A stretch of 64,000 nt of DNA from Herpetospermum pedunculosum. Taxonomy: Eukaryota > Streptophyta > Magnoliopsida > Cucurbitales > Cucurbitaceae. The DNA lies in the NCBI GenBank assembly GCA_028017165.1, contig CM051525.1:66326910-66390909 (forward strand). The letters run 5' to 3'. Below, piece by piece: positions 12,529 through 23,099 of the stretch. The translations under genes and the position numbers were made by a program. The notes under the pieces are model-generated. The model worked only from the letters and a program-made list of their open reading frames with translations, did not search any database and was not told the DNA's origin. Numbering within the stretch: the first letter of the stretch is position 1; the number at the start of each line of letters is the position of its first letter.

Positions 12529-13019
12529 GGTTCAAATCTACATATTTATATTTGTTATACACACTCATACTTATTAAAAAAAAAAACTAATAAAAAATAA
12601 ATCTCACTACTTAATGGGAGAACAAATGACAATAGATATAAGAGATTAAAATATTTGTTGATATGTTGATATATCCAACAATAAATCAATAAATAAGAGG
12701 ATTTGATGTTGATATTAAGAATCAATCCAGATTTTCAATATCTTATACAAATATGAATAAAATCTTAAAAATATATATATCTCAATTAGTCACAAATATA
12801 ATATAAAGACTAGAGAAAGATTTTTCAACTTATTTAAAGTAATGAAAAGAACTCATTCATATATATACTCACAACCCAAAGAAAGAAAAAAAAACATTCT
12901 TATTTTAATAATTTTAATATATATAGCTTGGTTTACAAATTAATTAATATGGATACTTTAGTAATATATCCATAAAAGTGAGATCGACATTTATATATTT
13001 TAATTCTTTGCACATATTA
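12529..13019. other. AT-rich flank of the LINE
   Basis: Nothing recognisable other than AT-rich sequence leading into the LINE target site at 13020. Confidence 0.4.
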
Positions 13020-13061
13020 GATGATAACCTTATGTATTTTTTTTTTTGAAAGGATATTCAA

Positions 13062-16000
13062 TTAAACCAACGGAGAAGCCACAAGGGCACAAACGTCTTT
13101 ACAAGCTAAAGCTAAAATCCACTCGGGTAAATTACAATCCCAAAAAATTGAAACGAGAGAGGGGAACTTCGCTAGGGCATCTGAGAGGCGATTTCCATGG
13201 CGATTGATCAGGGAGATTGAGAATCTCTGGTGGGTGTTGAGGATGCTTCGACAATCCTCAGTCCAGCAGCTTACCTCGTTGATATAAAGAGAGGTGGATG
13301 TGAGAGCTTCAACCGCCGAAGCGCAATCGGATTCAACAATCAAGCTATGTAATCCCAAGGAGCAAGCGATGGAAAGCCCAAAACTGAGAGCTCCCAATTC
13401 CGCATGAAGGGGCTTTTGAAAGTAATTTCCTTTCAACACATATGCATGTCGAACTGCCCCATCAGAATCCCGAATTGCAATTCCGATGCCTGCTGGAGTA
13501 GTGATGGATGACCATGAAGCATCAACATTCATTTTCAAAAATCCAGTCGGCGGAGGAGTCCATCGAAGAGGAGCATCAATCTGAGAAAAAATTGTTGTGG
13601 GCGAGATAATGCTTTTAGCATTATTTGAGGACTCGTCAAGGTAATTCGTGATCCACAGAATTTTTTCCTCAATGTTGAGAACTTTTTTCCCATGAACAAT
13701 CAAATTCCTGTCATTCCAAAGGGCCCAGCAAGTAATACAAGCTAATCTTAAAACTTTTTTGCAGGTGAAGGAGGTCCAGAGCATCCAGTGATCAGATAGA
13801 GGAAGGTGATCATAGTGCTTGAAAAGAAGAGATGGGAGGAGGCGAGCCCACACAGCCTTTGCTCTTGTACAGAACAGGAGAGCATGGGTGATTGATTCAA
13901 CAGATTTTGAGCAAAGAGAACAACAGGTATTACAATCAATCCCTTTCGAGTTTAAGACCGCCTTAATAGGAAGGTAACCTTTAAGAGCTTTCCACATAAA
14001 GATCTTGATCTTATTATGAATTTTTAGACCCCATAATGCTTTCCAAAATTTATTGGAGTGACTAGGAACAGAGGGGCCATCAATATTGTTTAGGGTGAGA
14101 GCTAATTTATAGCCACTTTTGACACTGTAGATCCCATCCTTTGAATAATGCCACAACCAGCTATCCTTGCTAACAATTCGGCTAAGTGGGATAGCACAAA
14201 TAAATGGAACTTCATCCTTATGAAACAATTTTGATATTAGAGGAACATTCCAACTTCTATTGTTCAAAATTAAAGAGCCCACAGTGATATTAGCTGAATT
14301 TGTATGATTGGGAATAGGGGTAAAAAGAGATTCTCTAGGGATCCATTTGTCCTCAAAGGCAGAGATGTCAAGGCCATTCCCCACTTTTAAACGAATGCCT
14401 TTTTTAAGGAGGTCCCTTCCCCAGATAACACTTCTCCAAAAATATGATGGAGAGGTACCTAATGAGGCATTTAGAAAGTCAGTGCTAGGGTGATATTTAG
14501 CTTTTAAAGTCTGGGCAGTGAGGCATGAAGGGTTAGTTAGAAGTTTCCAAGCCTGCTTAGCTAAGAGGGACTGATTAAAAAGCTCTATATCTTTAAAGTT
14601 GAGTCCCCCTTGATCTGTTGGTTTGCAGAGACGATCCCATTTGCTCCAATGAATTCTTTTAGAGTTGTTGTTAGATCCCCACCAGAAGCGAGAAATGGCC
14701 CTAGTAATATCCAAACAAACCCTCTTTGGGAGTCGGAAGCAGCTCATAACATACGTAGGAATAGCTTGGGCTATACTTTTAATTAGGACCTCTTTGCCAC
14801 CAATTGAGAAAAAATTAGCTTTCCAACTTGAGACACATTTCCAGACCTTCTCAGCCACATAACTTAGATCAGCCCCTTTCTTTGAGGAGAAACATGAGGG
14901 AACACCAAGATAGTTCCCAAGATCCTTGACTAAACGAACACCAAAAATACTTTGAAGATAGCTCTGAAAAGAAGAACAAATTTTATGAGAAATGTATAAT
15001 GCTGACTTGTTAAAATTAATACATTGGCCTGAAGCCCTTTCATAGCTATTAAGAATATTTTTTAGAGTAAAGCAATTGGCAATGTTAGCATTAAAAAAGA
15101 AAAGGCTATCATCAGCAAATAAAAGGTGGGAGATTGGAGAGGCAGACCTTGCAATACTGATACCTGAGAGAAGATTAGAGGTTTGAGCCTGGAGGAGGGA
15201 TTGGGAAAGACCCTCTGAACATAGAAGAAAAAGATAGGGCGAGAGAGGGTCACCCTGCCTTAATCCCCAGGTGGGAGTAAAGTGGCCCTTAGGATGACCA
15301 TTAATAATAATAGAAAAAGAGACAGAAGTTAAACAATTCATGATTAAAGCAATCCAGTTCTTACTGAAGCCAAGTTTACACATAATATTTTTTAAAAAAA
15401 CCCATTCCACTCTATCAAAAGCTTTAGACATATCTAGCTTGAGAGCAGCAGAGCCCTTTGAACAAGATTTATTTTTCTTTATGTGATTAATGCATTCATG
15501 AGCAAGGATGATATTGTCGGAGATAGCTCTTGAAGAGATAAAAGCAGATTGGAAGGGAGAGATGATTGAGTTAAGAAAAGGTTTCAATCTATTGGCCAAA
15601 GTTTTTGAAATGAGTTTATAAGAAACATTGCAAAGACTAATAGGTCTAAAATCAGACACCATTGAAGGATTTTTAATTTTAGGAATTAGTGCAATGTTGG
15701 TATGATTTAAGGGTTCAATGGGGGCATTGGTGTTAAGAATAGCAAGGCACTGATCAGTGATGAAATTACCTATAATAGGCCAATACTTTTGGTAAAAGAT
15801 AGCAGGGAACCCATCAGGGCCAGGAGCTTTTGTAGGGAACATCTGATTTAAGGATGTAACAATTTCTTCTTTAGAGAAGGGAGCATCCAGTCTATCATTC
15901 ATATCTTTCGTAACAGTAGGTTGAATCTTGTCTAAGATTGCATCTATATCAACTGAACAAGGCCTAGAAGAAGTAAACAAGTTAGTAAAATGATTAATGA

Positions 16001-17189
16001 AAGCAGAATCAATACCTTTGGGGTCTTCATGCCAAATTTTCGAAGAATCATAGATTCCTTCAATCAAACTCTTTTTTTTCCGAATAGAAGCTTTCTTGTG
16101 AAACCATTTCGTGTTACGGTCTCCCCATTTGAGCCATTCCTCCCTAGATCTTTGCTTCCAATAGACTTCCTCTTCACAAAGGAGGTGGTTAAGATCGTTT
16201 TCAATGGCTAGGATTTTGTTAAAATCAGGATGGGGGTAGATATCATAGGCTGATTGCAAAGCTCTTTTACAAGAAGCAATCTTGGGTTTGAGAGAACTAG
16301 TCAGAGAGTAGCCCCAAGATTTTAGGTCCATAGAAACATTATAAAGGAAAGAACATAGATCCTCTTTGTACAAAGATTGTTGGTGGAGCTGGGTAGCTTT
16401 AGAGATGATTGAACGACAATCATCATGAAGGGTCCAAAATTCTTCAAATTTAAAGGAACGATGAAACCTAGGGTTGACAACAATAGGAGGCATATCGGAG
16501 GATGAGAGTTCGATTGGCCTATGGTCAGACTCTGACCAACCCAAATGGTTATTAGTTAAAGAATAAAAAAGATCTTCGAAGGCTGGGTTAGCCAAAAACC
16601 GATCAAGCCTAATAAAAGTAGGGGAACGAGATCTCCAACGGTTGGTCCAAGTAAACTTAACCCCCTTAAACCCCAAGTCTTTAACGTGACAGTCATCTAA
16701 GACACTTCTGAAAGAGGCAAGAAGATTAGGGTCACGATGGGCACCCCCTTTCTTTTCTGAATTAGAAAGAATCTCATTGAAATCACCCCCAATTAGCCAT
16801 GCCGAGTCATCATCATTATGTAATCTCCTTAAAAGATCCCAAGAGGTAGCACGTCTGTGAGCTTTTGGCTGGCCATAAAACCCTGTGAAGCGCCAAAGCT
16901 TAGTTTTCCATAAGATGGATGAATCAATGTGAGATTTAGAGGATGAACGAATAGAAACAGCAACATCACTTGTCCAAAGAAGACAAAGTCCACCACCTGA
17001 ACCTTCATTAGAAACAACAAAAAGACCATTAAAACCACAAGCGATCATAAGTTTATTCATAATAGTGGAATCACATCTAGTTTCCGAGAGGAAAACAATG
17101 TGAGGCTTGTTCGAACTAAGAGCATCTTTAACAGCTCTGAATGTCCTAGGATTGCTCATTCCTTGGACATTCCAGCAAAAAACTTTCAT
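13062..17189 (-). CDS. LINE ORF2: endonuclease, reverse transcriptase, RNase H
   Basis: A 1375-residue polyprotein that nicks the target and reverse-transcribes LINE RNA on site. Domains in order: AP-type endonuclease, residues 1-230 (MKVFCWNVQGM, FLSETRCD, IGGDFNEI, SDHRPIEL); reverse transcriptase, about 450-740 (KAPGPDGFPAIFYQ, FRPISLCNVSYKLISK, KLDMSKAFDRVEW, GLRQGDPLSPYLF and the catalytic FADD near residue 690); zf-RVT, about 1040-1130 (FWKALWGLKIHNKIKIFMWK, then Cys/His residues CNTCCSLC and HALLFC); RNase H, about 1217-1345 (NVDASW, HAELGAL, ESDCASAV, and a late SDALAKF). Every key acidic residue I looked for is present. No stop or frameshift interrupts it. It overlaps ORF1 by 4 nt (ATGA), so reinitiation after ORF1 termination is the likely route of expression. 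Confidence 0.95.
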   Translation of the reverse strand: MKVFCWNVQGMSNPRTFRAVKDALSSNKPHIVFLSETRCDSTIMNKLMIACGFNGLFVVSNEGSGGGLCLLWTSDVAVSIRSSSKSHIDSSILWKTKLWRFTGFYGQPKAHRRATSWDLLRRLHNDDDSAWLIGGDFNEILSNSEKKGGAHRDPNLLASFRSVLDDCHVKDLGFKGVKFTWTNRWRSRSPTFIRLDRFLANPAFEDLFYSLTNNHLGWSESDHRPIELSSSDMPPIVVNPRFHRSFKFEEFWTLHDDCRSIISKATQLHQQSLYKEDLCSFLYNVSMDLKSWGYSLTSSLKPKIASCKRALQSAYDIYPHPDFNKILAIENDLNHLLCEEEVYWKQRSREEWLKWGDRNTKWFHKKASIRKKKSLIEGIYDSSKIWHEDPKGIDSAFINHFTNLFTSSRPCSVDIDAILDKIQPTVTKDMNDRLDAPFSKEEIVTSLNQMFPTKAPGPDGFPAIFYQKYWPIIGNFITDQCLAILNTNAPIEPLNHTNIALIPKIKNPSMVSDFRPISLCNVSYKLISKTLANRLKPFLNSIISPFQSAFISSRAISDNIILAHECINHIKKNKSCSKGSAALKLDMSKAFDRVEWVFLKNIMCKLGFSKNWIALIMNCLTSVSFSIIINGHPKGHFTPTWGLRQGDPLSPYLFLLCSEGLSQSLLQAQTSNLLSGISIARSASPISHLLFADDSLFFFNANIANCFTLKNILNSYERASGQCINFNKSALYISHKICSSFQSYLQSIFGVRLVKDLGNYLGVPSCFSSKKGADLSYVAEKVWKCVSSWKANFFSIGGKEVLIKSIAQAIPTYVMSCFRLPKRVCLDITRAISRFWWGSNNNSKRIHWSKWDRLCKPTDQGGLNFKDIELFNQSLLAKQAWKLLTNPSCLTAQTLKAKYHPSTDFLNASLGTSPSYFWRSVIWGRDLLKKGIRLKVGNGLDISAFEDKWIPRESLFTPIPNHTNSANITVGSLILNNRSWNVPLISKLFHKDEVPFICAIPLSRIVSKDSWLWHYSKDGIYSVKSGYKLALTLNNIDGPSVPSHSNKFWKALWGLKIHNKIKIFMWKALKGYLPIKAVLNSKGIDCNTCCSLCSKSVESITHALLFCTRAKAVWARLLPSLLFKHYDHLPLSDHWMLWTSFTCKKVLRLACITCWALWNDRNLIVHGKKVLNIEEKILWITNYLDESSNNAKSIISPTTIFSQIDAPLRWTPPPTGFLKMNVDASWSSITTPAGIGIAIRDSDGAVRHAYVLKGNYFQKPLHAELGALSFGLSIACSLGLHSLIVESDCASAVEALTSTSLYINEVSCWTEDCRSILNTHQRFSISLINRHGNRLSDALAKFPSLVSIFWDCNLPEWILALACKDVCALVASPLV

Positions 17190-18409
17190 GAGAGGGGGCG
17201 AGGTTGTTCATCAACCTCTGCCAAAGTAAAATCAATGATGGATGAGGAGCCAGATGACAAGCTTTTAGCTTTTTTTGTAATAGTGACAATAGGATCTTGA
17301 AGGCTTTTCCTTTTGTTCTCTAAATAGGGTATGTTAATATCAAGAAGAGGATGAACTAATAATGCCTTCTTTTTTCCTTTTTTTTTATTACTGGAAGGGG
17401 AAGGTTGGCTTGAAAAGAGGAAAGGGGGGGAGGGGGGGAGTGGGGAGGGGGTTGGTGAGAAGATCTGAGATAGGGGGAGGAGGGGGGGGATATTATGGTT
17501 CTTTTCATGACTTAAAGGGGAGGGGGTTTGATCTATAGGTGAGACAGGAACAGGGGGAATGTCAGGAGGAGAAGAGTTTGGTGGAGAAGGGACAAGGGTA
17601 TTCTTGTTTTGTAAAGTAATAGGGCGAAAAGTGTTAACCTGTTTTGCAGATGCTCTTGATAATGGGGGTTGGTAGCGAAGGTTAGGACCAAATGGGTAGG
17701 TTTTGGGATTTTTTAGGATTGAATCAGCAAAGATAGTTTCACAATTATTAACCAAATGTCCAATTAGACCACAAAAGTAGCAAAAATCTGGAAGTCGTTC
17801 ATAGCGAATTAGAATCCAAGAGTTGGTCTGGGGATCATCTATGGTTAGTTTAATACCCCTTCTCAGGGGCTTGCTGATATCAACATCAACCCGAACTCTT
17901 AGGCTAATACCCCAACAACGACCCCTATCATCATCCTCAACAGTAATGAATGATCCAATTGCATTCCCCAATTCCATGGCCATTGTACGTGTTCTGCATA
18001 TAATAGGTAGATCAAAAAAGTGAACCCACATGGGAACATTAGTAAAACTCATTTCAGAAGGTTTAACCAATGGGTTGGGTTCAACTAAAACAAGTAAACT
18101 CTTGTCAAAGATCCAAGGTCCTGAAAGAAGGCTGCGGTTGAGATTAGAAAGGTTAGCAAAAATAAAAACAAAAAGGTTTTTTGAAAGATTATGAACAATA
18201 AGATTTGCTTGATTCCAAATTTTCCTAAAAGATTGTTGGATTGTATCACTAGTAATAAATCTTTGGCAAAGAAGCTTGCCAATTAAGTGGAGATGGAGAT
18301 TAATAAGGGAAGGGTCACTGGCAAAAGGTTTAATGGAGATAATAGTTTGATCTTCTTCTTTTGATAATGTCATCTTGTTCCATGCTAATATCAAATCTTC
18401 TTCTTCCAT
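17186..18409 (-). CDS. LINE ORF1 nucleic-acid-binding protein (DUF4283, zinc knuckle)
   Basis: A 407-residue ORF1 protein that would bind LINE RNA and form the RNP. I place the start at the ATG at 18409 (MEEEDLILAWNKM), where homology to the DUF4283 family begins; the frame is open further upstream (to 18757), but only from a TTG. Residues 1-200 are the DUF4283-type core, including GPWIFDKSLLVLVEP and the typical VPMWVHFFDLP. Around residue 215-245 a CCHC zinc knuckle follows (CYFCGLIGHLVNNC, spacing C-x2-C-x4-H-x4-C). The C-terminal 150 residues are rich in Pro and Ser, with a basic KKKGKKK patch, a possible nuclear signal. The stop overlaps the ORF2 start as ATGA. Confidence 0.9.
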   Translation of the reverse strand: MEEEDLILAWNKMTLSKEEDQTIISIKPFASDPSLINLHLHLIGKLLCQRFITSDTIQQSFRKIWNQANLIVHNLSKNLFVFIFANLSNLNRSLLSGPWIFDKSLLVLVEPNPLVKPSEMSFTNVPMWVHFFDLPIICRTRTMAMELGNAIGSFITVEDDDRGRCWGISLRVRVDVDISKPLRRGIKLTIDDPQTNSWILIRYERLPDFCYFCGLIGHLVNNCETIFADSILKNPKTYPFGPNLRYQPPLSRASAKQVNTFRPITLQNKNTLVPSPPNSSPPDIPPVPVSPIDQTPSPLSHEKNHNIPPLLPLSQIFSPTPSPLPPSPPFLFSSQPSPSSNKKKGKKKALLVHPLLDINIPYLENKRKSLQDPIVTITKKAKSLSSGSSSIIDFTLAEVDEQPRPLS

Positions 18410-18860
18410 ACAGGCAAAACAAGAAGATACAGTCTTGATTAGGCAAGAGATAGCCAAGGAGAGGAAGAAGCTTGCAGGTAGGAACTTAACAAAGAAAGAA
18501 ACCAGAATACTTCGGCAGCAGCTGTGTTCTTGGGAAATCTTTGATTGAAATGACAAAATTATTCTGTAAAAATCTTTATGAATGAGACCAAGAAAGAGTT
18601 TTGGAGCTGTGATCTTGGGTATTCTTTGATGAAATGGCAAACTTATTCTGTAAGAACTTCCAATAATAGGACCAATTAAGAGTTTGCAGGGTAAGAAAGG
18701 TAAAGAGTGATGAAACAGTGACAAAGGCAGCAGCAAAGCTTGGAGGAAAAACGGCAACGAGGCGAAGAAACCACACTCACGGGTGGAGAAACACTCAGAG
18801 GGATCGAGGGAAAGCTCTCACTTCTTGGAGATTCTTGGAGGATTTAGGCAATTCCGCTTT
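18410..18860 (-). promoter_or_regulatory. LINE 5' UTR with internal duplication
   Basis: About 450 nt precede ORF1. Two similar blocks of roughly 82 bp stand side by side: 18520-18601 and 18605-18687, sharing GCTGTG.TCTTGGG, TCTTTGAT, TTATTCTGTAA and the closing GAGTTT. This region should hold the internal pol II promoter. The duplicated block recalls promoter monomers of mammalian L1s, but function here is inferred. Confidence 0.6.
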
Positions 18861-18879
18861 GATGATAACCTTATGTATT

Positions 18880-19494
18880 GATAACCTTATTAGATGATAT
18901 TTTAGTAATAATGTCACATATTAGATGATAGCCCTTTACTAGTTTAACAAATTCATAATTTGAGTCCAGTAAACAACTTTAAGTTGTTATCCACTTAAGT
19001 ATTAACTATTAAATTGTAATTAATTTCAACTCAAATAATTTTGGAATTTAAAAGGAAAAATACTCTCTTTTTTTAATGTTAGATAGTTGGATACTGCTGT
19101 AGCACTTTTCTTTTTCTTTTCTTTTCTTTTCTTTTTCCAACCATAAAATTAATTTAAATATCATAATTAAACAGTGTGTGTATTTTTTTTTAAATAAAAT
19201 AAAAAATTAATGGGTTAAAGAAAGAATATAAAATAAAAAGATCAAGTGTTTAGGCAATTGAGCTGTTCATCTAAAGGGTGGTTGCAATTGGGAACCCACT
19301 AGAATACAATCTATAAATTGGGAATCTGATGGCTTATCATCCATGTTAGATTAATTAAGACACTATTAACAACACCATAACTAACTTCCTACCCATTATC
19401 TTTAACTACTTATCAATTCAAATCAAAATAGCTAACTGTATGTAGTATACATGATTATGATAGTAAGAAACTGTCTTAAATGTAAACTTAAATC
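18880..19494. other. Intergenic AT-rich spacer
   Basis: No gene. A pyrimidine microsatellite of CTTTT units is at about 19107-19137. Nothing else recognised. Confidence 0.4.
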
Positions 19495-19497
19495 TAA

Positions 19498-20545
19498 GGG
19501 CCCGTTTGATAACGTTCCATTTCATGTTTCTGTTTCTCATTTTTTAAGAAACAGACTTGTTTGATAACTATTCCCGTTTCTTGTTTCTAAATTTTGAGAA
19601 ACGTTTCTAAAAAAATGACAAAGATTGAGAAACACCAAAAAGTTGTTTCTTCTGTTCCGTTCCCATTTATAAACTTCAGTTCCTATTTAAGCCAAAAAAG
19701 TGTGGTTGGTTTGTTGGCAAGAGATGTGTTTACTTAAGCTCCTTATATTCAATGTTTATTTATTAATTTAAGTATATATATATATATTTTTTTTTCTTGG
19801 GTTCAAATCCTTGAAGTGTAATTTTAAAATGTTTATTTATTAATTTAAGTATATATATATATATTTTTTTTTTCCATAAATATCTATCCACATCGACATT
19901 TTATCGATATTTTTTTATCAACATTTCCATAAAATTGAGACATTGAAAATAAAAAACAAGTATAGATATAACTCTATAACAAAAAGTTTAGGGCCCGTTT
20001 GATAAAGTTTATCGATATTTCCATAAACATCCACATTTCAAACTTTTCAAATAAGCATTTCACGGTTTTTAAATAATTTTAATTTTCTTACTATTAAATA
20101 TTAGATTCACAATAATTATATTTTAGTTACATAACGTCAATTTATCTAAAATATAATTGAAATGTCAATTCACTTCTCATGTCGATATTAAGTTCATTGA
20201 CACATGAAAATATCGATGAAGATGTATACACGTCGACGAAAATTTAAAACACCGTTCATAACAAATAAAGACAAATTGGCAATGACTTCGATTTTTTTTT
20301 TCTTTTCAAGAAACAAGAAACAAGAAACGTTATCAAACAAGTTTTTGTTTCTTTTTTTCAAGAAACAAGAAACAACAGTAGTTATCAAACATGTTCTTGT
20401 TTCTGTTTCTATTTTTCAAGAAACAAGAAAAATAGAAACAGAAACAAGCTAAGAGTAGTTATCAAACATGTTCATGTTTCTAGTTCTCAAAAAACAAGGA
20501 TCAAAAAACAGGGAACAAGAAACATGAACGTTATCAAACGGGTCC
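19498..20545. mobile_element. PIF/Harbinger-like non-autonomous element flanked by TAA
   Basis: The left end reads GGGCCCGTTTGATAACGTTC and the inverted right end reads GGACCCGTTTGATAACGTTC. TAA lies on both sides (19495-19497 and 20546-20548), matching the 3-bp TAA duplication of Harbinger/Tourist elements. Inside are many inverted blocks of GTTATCAAAC and runs of TTTCTTGTTTC and its complement, so the ends can fold into a long hairpin. A second tip-like GGGCCCGTTTGATAAAG sits at 19992, suggesting one element nested in another. There is no coding capacity. Confidence 0.75.
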
Positions 20546-20548
20546 TAA

Positions 20549-21630
20549 CTTACTTGTTAGGGTTTAGGGTTTTACGAATTTTCAATTAATTTTATTATAT
20601 ATTATATATATATATATATATATTTTAAGGACATTGAGGGTGAGGAGATTCGAACCACATACCTTTTGGTGTCAACACATTCATATGTCAGTTGAGTGAG
20701 GCTCGCTTTGACTTTGGCTTATATATATATAAAAAAGTTATATGCCAGTTGAGCCACCCAATTGAGTCATACTTGTTTTCATTATTAAAACTAATAAATA
20801 ATATAAAAAAGTTAACGTTTTCTAAATTTTAACTAAAAAGGTATGTTTCATACATTATTTAAAATAAATTAATTTTTAATTATAAAATAATAATAATAAT
20901 AATAATAATAGTAAATGAATGATTTTATTAGTGAAAATTTAAAAATATATCTCAATTCTTCAAAATTAGGGATAAGGATTAAAAATATCCCCTAAGACGA
21001 GAAATAGAGAGGATATTATCAACTTTGTTCTACTTTGATGTCATCTCTAACTATTACAAATTAGAGATGATATATATACAGAAGCAATTGAAAGTTTTAA
21101 AAGATGGTTTTTTTTCTTGATTTTGTACAAAGTTTTAATCTCTATGTTTGTCGTACTCGGGTTAAAGATTAGATCGTCTCCGTAAATTGAAAAACACAAT
21201 CTCAACCTTTATACCTAAACAAAATTGTTTTTTTTTTTGGCCCACGTTAAATTAGAGAACTCATGTCCCATCAATCTCCATTGCAAGGTGTCAACGAGTA
21301 GAAATAGATTTATTTTAGGGTTGGATTCGCCAAATATAAAATAATAGTTACATAAAGTAAAAGAAGAAAGGTTAGATAGAAAACGAATTCATAATGAGGT
21401 GGCTTTGATTGAGGTTGAGGTACAAAAATACAAAAGAAAAAGGCAAGAAGAAATAAAAGAGAATACCATCCAAAAATAAGAAAGAAAATAAACAAAGGCA
21501 AGCCGTACAACTTAGTGGGGAAGCGTGCATATAATTCCACTGTTGATTGGGGCCAAAAACATGCCCTTCCATTACTCTAACCACATTTCTTAGATTCTTT
21601 CTTCATTCATTTCTACATTTATACATTTAT
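20549..21630. other. Intergenic region with simple repeats
   Basis: Contains (TA)n at about 20596-20624, (ATA)n at 20886-20911 and a SINE-like repeat at 20632-20708 (minus). Open frames at 21310-21584 are pyrimidine-rich and not supported as genes. Confidence 0.45.
20632..20708 (-). repeat. SINE-like tRNA-related repeat
   Basis: On the minus strand the family marks appear in order: the CTCAACTGACATATGAATG block, then a B-box-like GGTTCGAATCTCCTCACC near 20645-20665. This copy has one of the best-preserved B boxes in the window. Confidence 0.5.
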
Positions 21631-22487
21631 AAGAGTAAAACTTACTTACACGCTCGGTTACAACTATCTTTTACAGTCCAATAACATGCCAGAATTTGAT
21701 TGGCTAGATTTTATGTTAATATTTTTAATTAAAAAATCATATTTAATGTTTCATGTCACTCCAACTTTTTTTTTTCCATAACTTTCAATTTCCAATTTTG
21801 CCCTTCTCTCCTCGATTCTCTCCGGTATCTTTTTTTTATGGATGATTTATTACTGTCAAATCTTAGTAAATATTTCTTAATCTCTCCATATGCCTAATAG
21901 CATACCGAAAATTGACAGAATTTTAGAAAGGTAATAATTAATTATTTATTCTATGATAAATGAAGTGAAATTGAGTTGAAAACTTGAAATGAAAAAAAAA
22001 AAAAAAAAAAAAAAATTTTATTGCACAATTTTAGAAAGATAATAGTTAATTATTTATTTTATGATAAATGAAGTGAAATTGAGTTGAAAACTTAAAATGA
22101 ACGATGGTAAGGTTTTAGATATTATTATTATTATTAAAAATTGTGGCAGTTTTTTTAGTAAACATTTTCAAATGTGAGGTTTTAGATCTTATTATTATTA
22201 TTATTATTAAAAATTGTCATAAGATCTCTTTTTTCATCCATGATTTGCTATTTTTAAATCTTAGTAAAAAATTTCAAATCATTGAAAAAAAGGAGATATT
22301 GGAGAGGACTGAATAGGTAAGGGCAAAATCGAAAATTAAAAGCCATAGAGAAGAGGAAAAAAAAATTGAAGTGACGTGACGCATTAAATATGATTTTTTA
22401 ATTAAAAATAATAACATAATACTTGGTCAATCAAAATCTGACACATAAAAATAGTTGTAGCCCCTCCTTCAACTAAGTTTTACTCTT
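21631..22487. mobile_element. Fold-back element with about 200-bp inverted arms
   Basis: The left arm starts AAGAGTAAAACTTA (21631). The right arm read in reverse starts AAGAGTAAAACTTAGTTGAA (22487). Similarity continues inward through TTTTTAATTAAAAAATCATA and TTAATG to the TTTTGCCCTT motif, roughly 200 bp per arm. The interior has a diverged tandem duplication of about 98 bp (21927-21990 and 22031-22100, sharing TATGATAAATGAAGTGAAAT). It looks like a MITE with long arms. I see no clear target duplication. Confidence 0.6.
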
Positions 22488-23099
22488 GATTGAATACGAT
22501 TGCGAGAAAAACAGTTTTACTCTTGATTGATTGCGAGAAAGTAAACGCACTCTAAATTCCAACTATTAAATCATGTCACTCCATCTAATTTTGTTGAATA
22601 AAATGTCACATCAACATCCTATCAACTACGACTAGCATTATTCAAAACAAAACAAAAAAAACTACCGCAAGCATCTTAGCGACATCTAAAAAAAGTATCC
22701 TATTAAACATTGTGATAAATATTAAAAATAAACAAAATTTAAATATCTAAATATGGTGTTAAAATCTTTAAAATTTCGACAACTACATATACAAACAAAA
22801 TGTTAAAACTGATCAAAATTATATAAATAAAGTTTACACCTACCTCAAAAATTGGATTCTTTTATGCAAATGGTGTCTTACTTTTTCAAAAATTCGTAGT
22901 GAAGAAAGCTTTAAAAAAGGTAAAAGAAAACCCAAACCAAAAAAACTCAGCAAAAGTTAAAACCTTAATAATAACAAAAAAAAAAAAAAAAAAAACACGA
23001 CACTCCATTATTATTATTATTTAAAAATAATAATAAAATAATAAAATAATGACACCTCAGGTTTCTTCTTCCCCACAATCCACTAATTTTTCGTTTTGC
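22488..23099. other. Upstream region of the RING-H2 gene
   Basis: It starts with a short local duplication of TTTTACTCTTGATTGA...TTGCGAGAAA (22478-22543). The rest is AT-rich with an A run at 22976-22995. Promoter elements for the RING gene presumably lie in the last few hundred bases. Confidence 0.4.

Larger units (their letters stand above)
13020..18879 (-). mobile_element. Full-length LINE (L1-type non-LTR retrotransposon) with perfect TSD
   Basis: The element occupies 13039-18860 on the minus strand, about 5.8 kb. It is bounded by a perfect 19-bp direct repeat, GATGATAACCTTATGTATT, at 13020-13038 and 18861-18879. The 3' end has a very short UTR and an A tail seen as T at about 13039-13047. 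From the 5' end: a UTR of about 450 nt with an internal duplication, ORF1 (18409-17186), then ORF2 (17189-13062), both uninterrupted. Full length, open ORFs and an undecayed target duplication together point to a recent insertion that may still be able to move. A tail of only about nine A residues is the one feature that looks short. Confidence 0.95.

Noticed and set aside
17186..18757. LINE ORF1 taken as 523 codons
   Set aside because: The extra 116 codons start at a TTG and contain the duplicated 5' UTR block; homology begins at the ATG at 18409.
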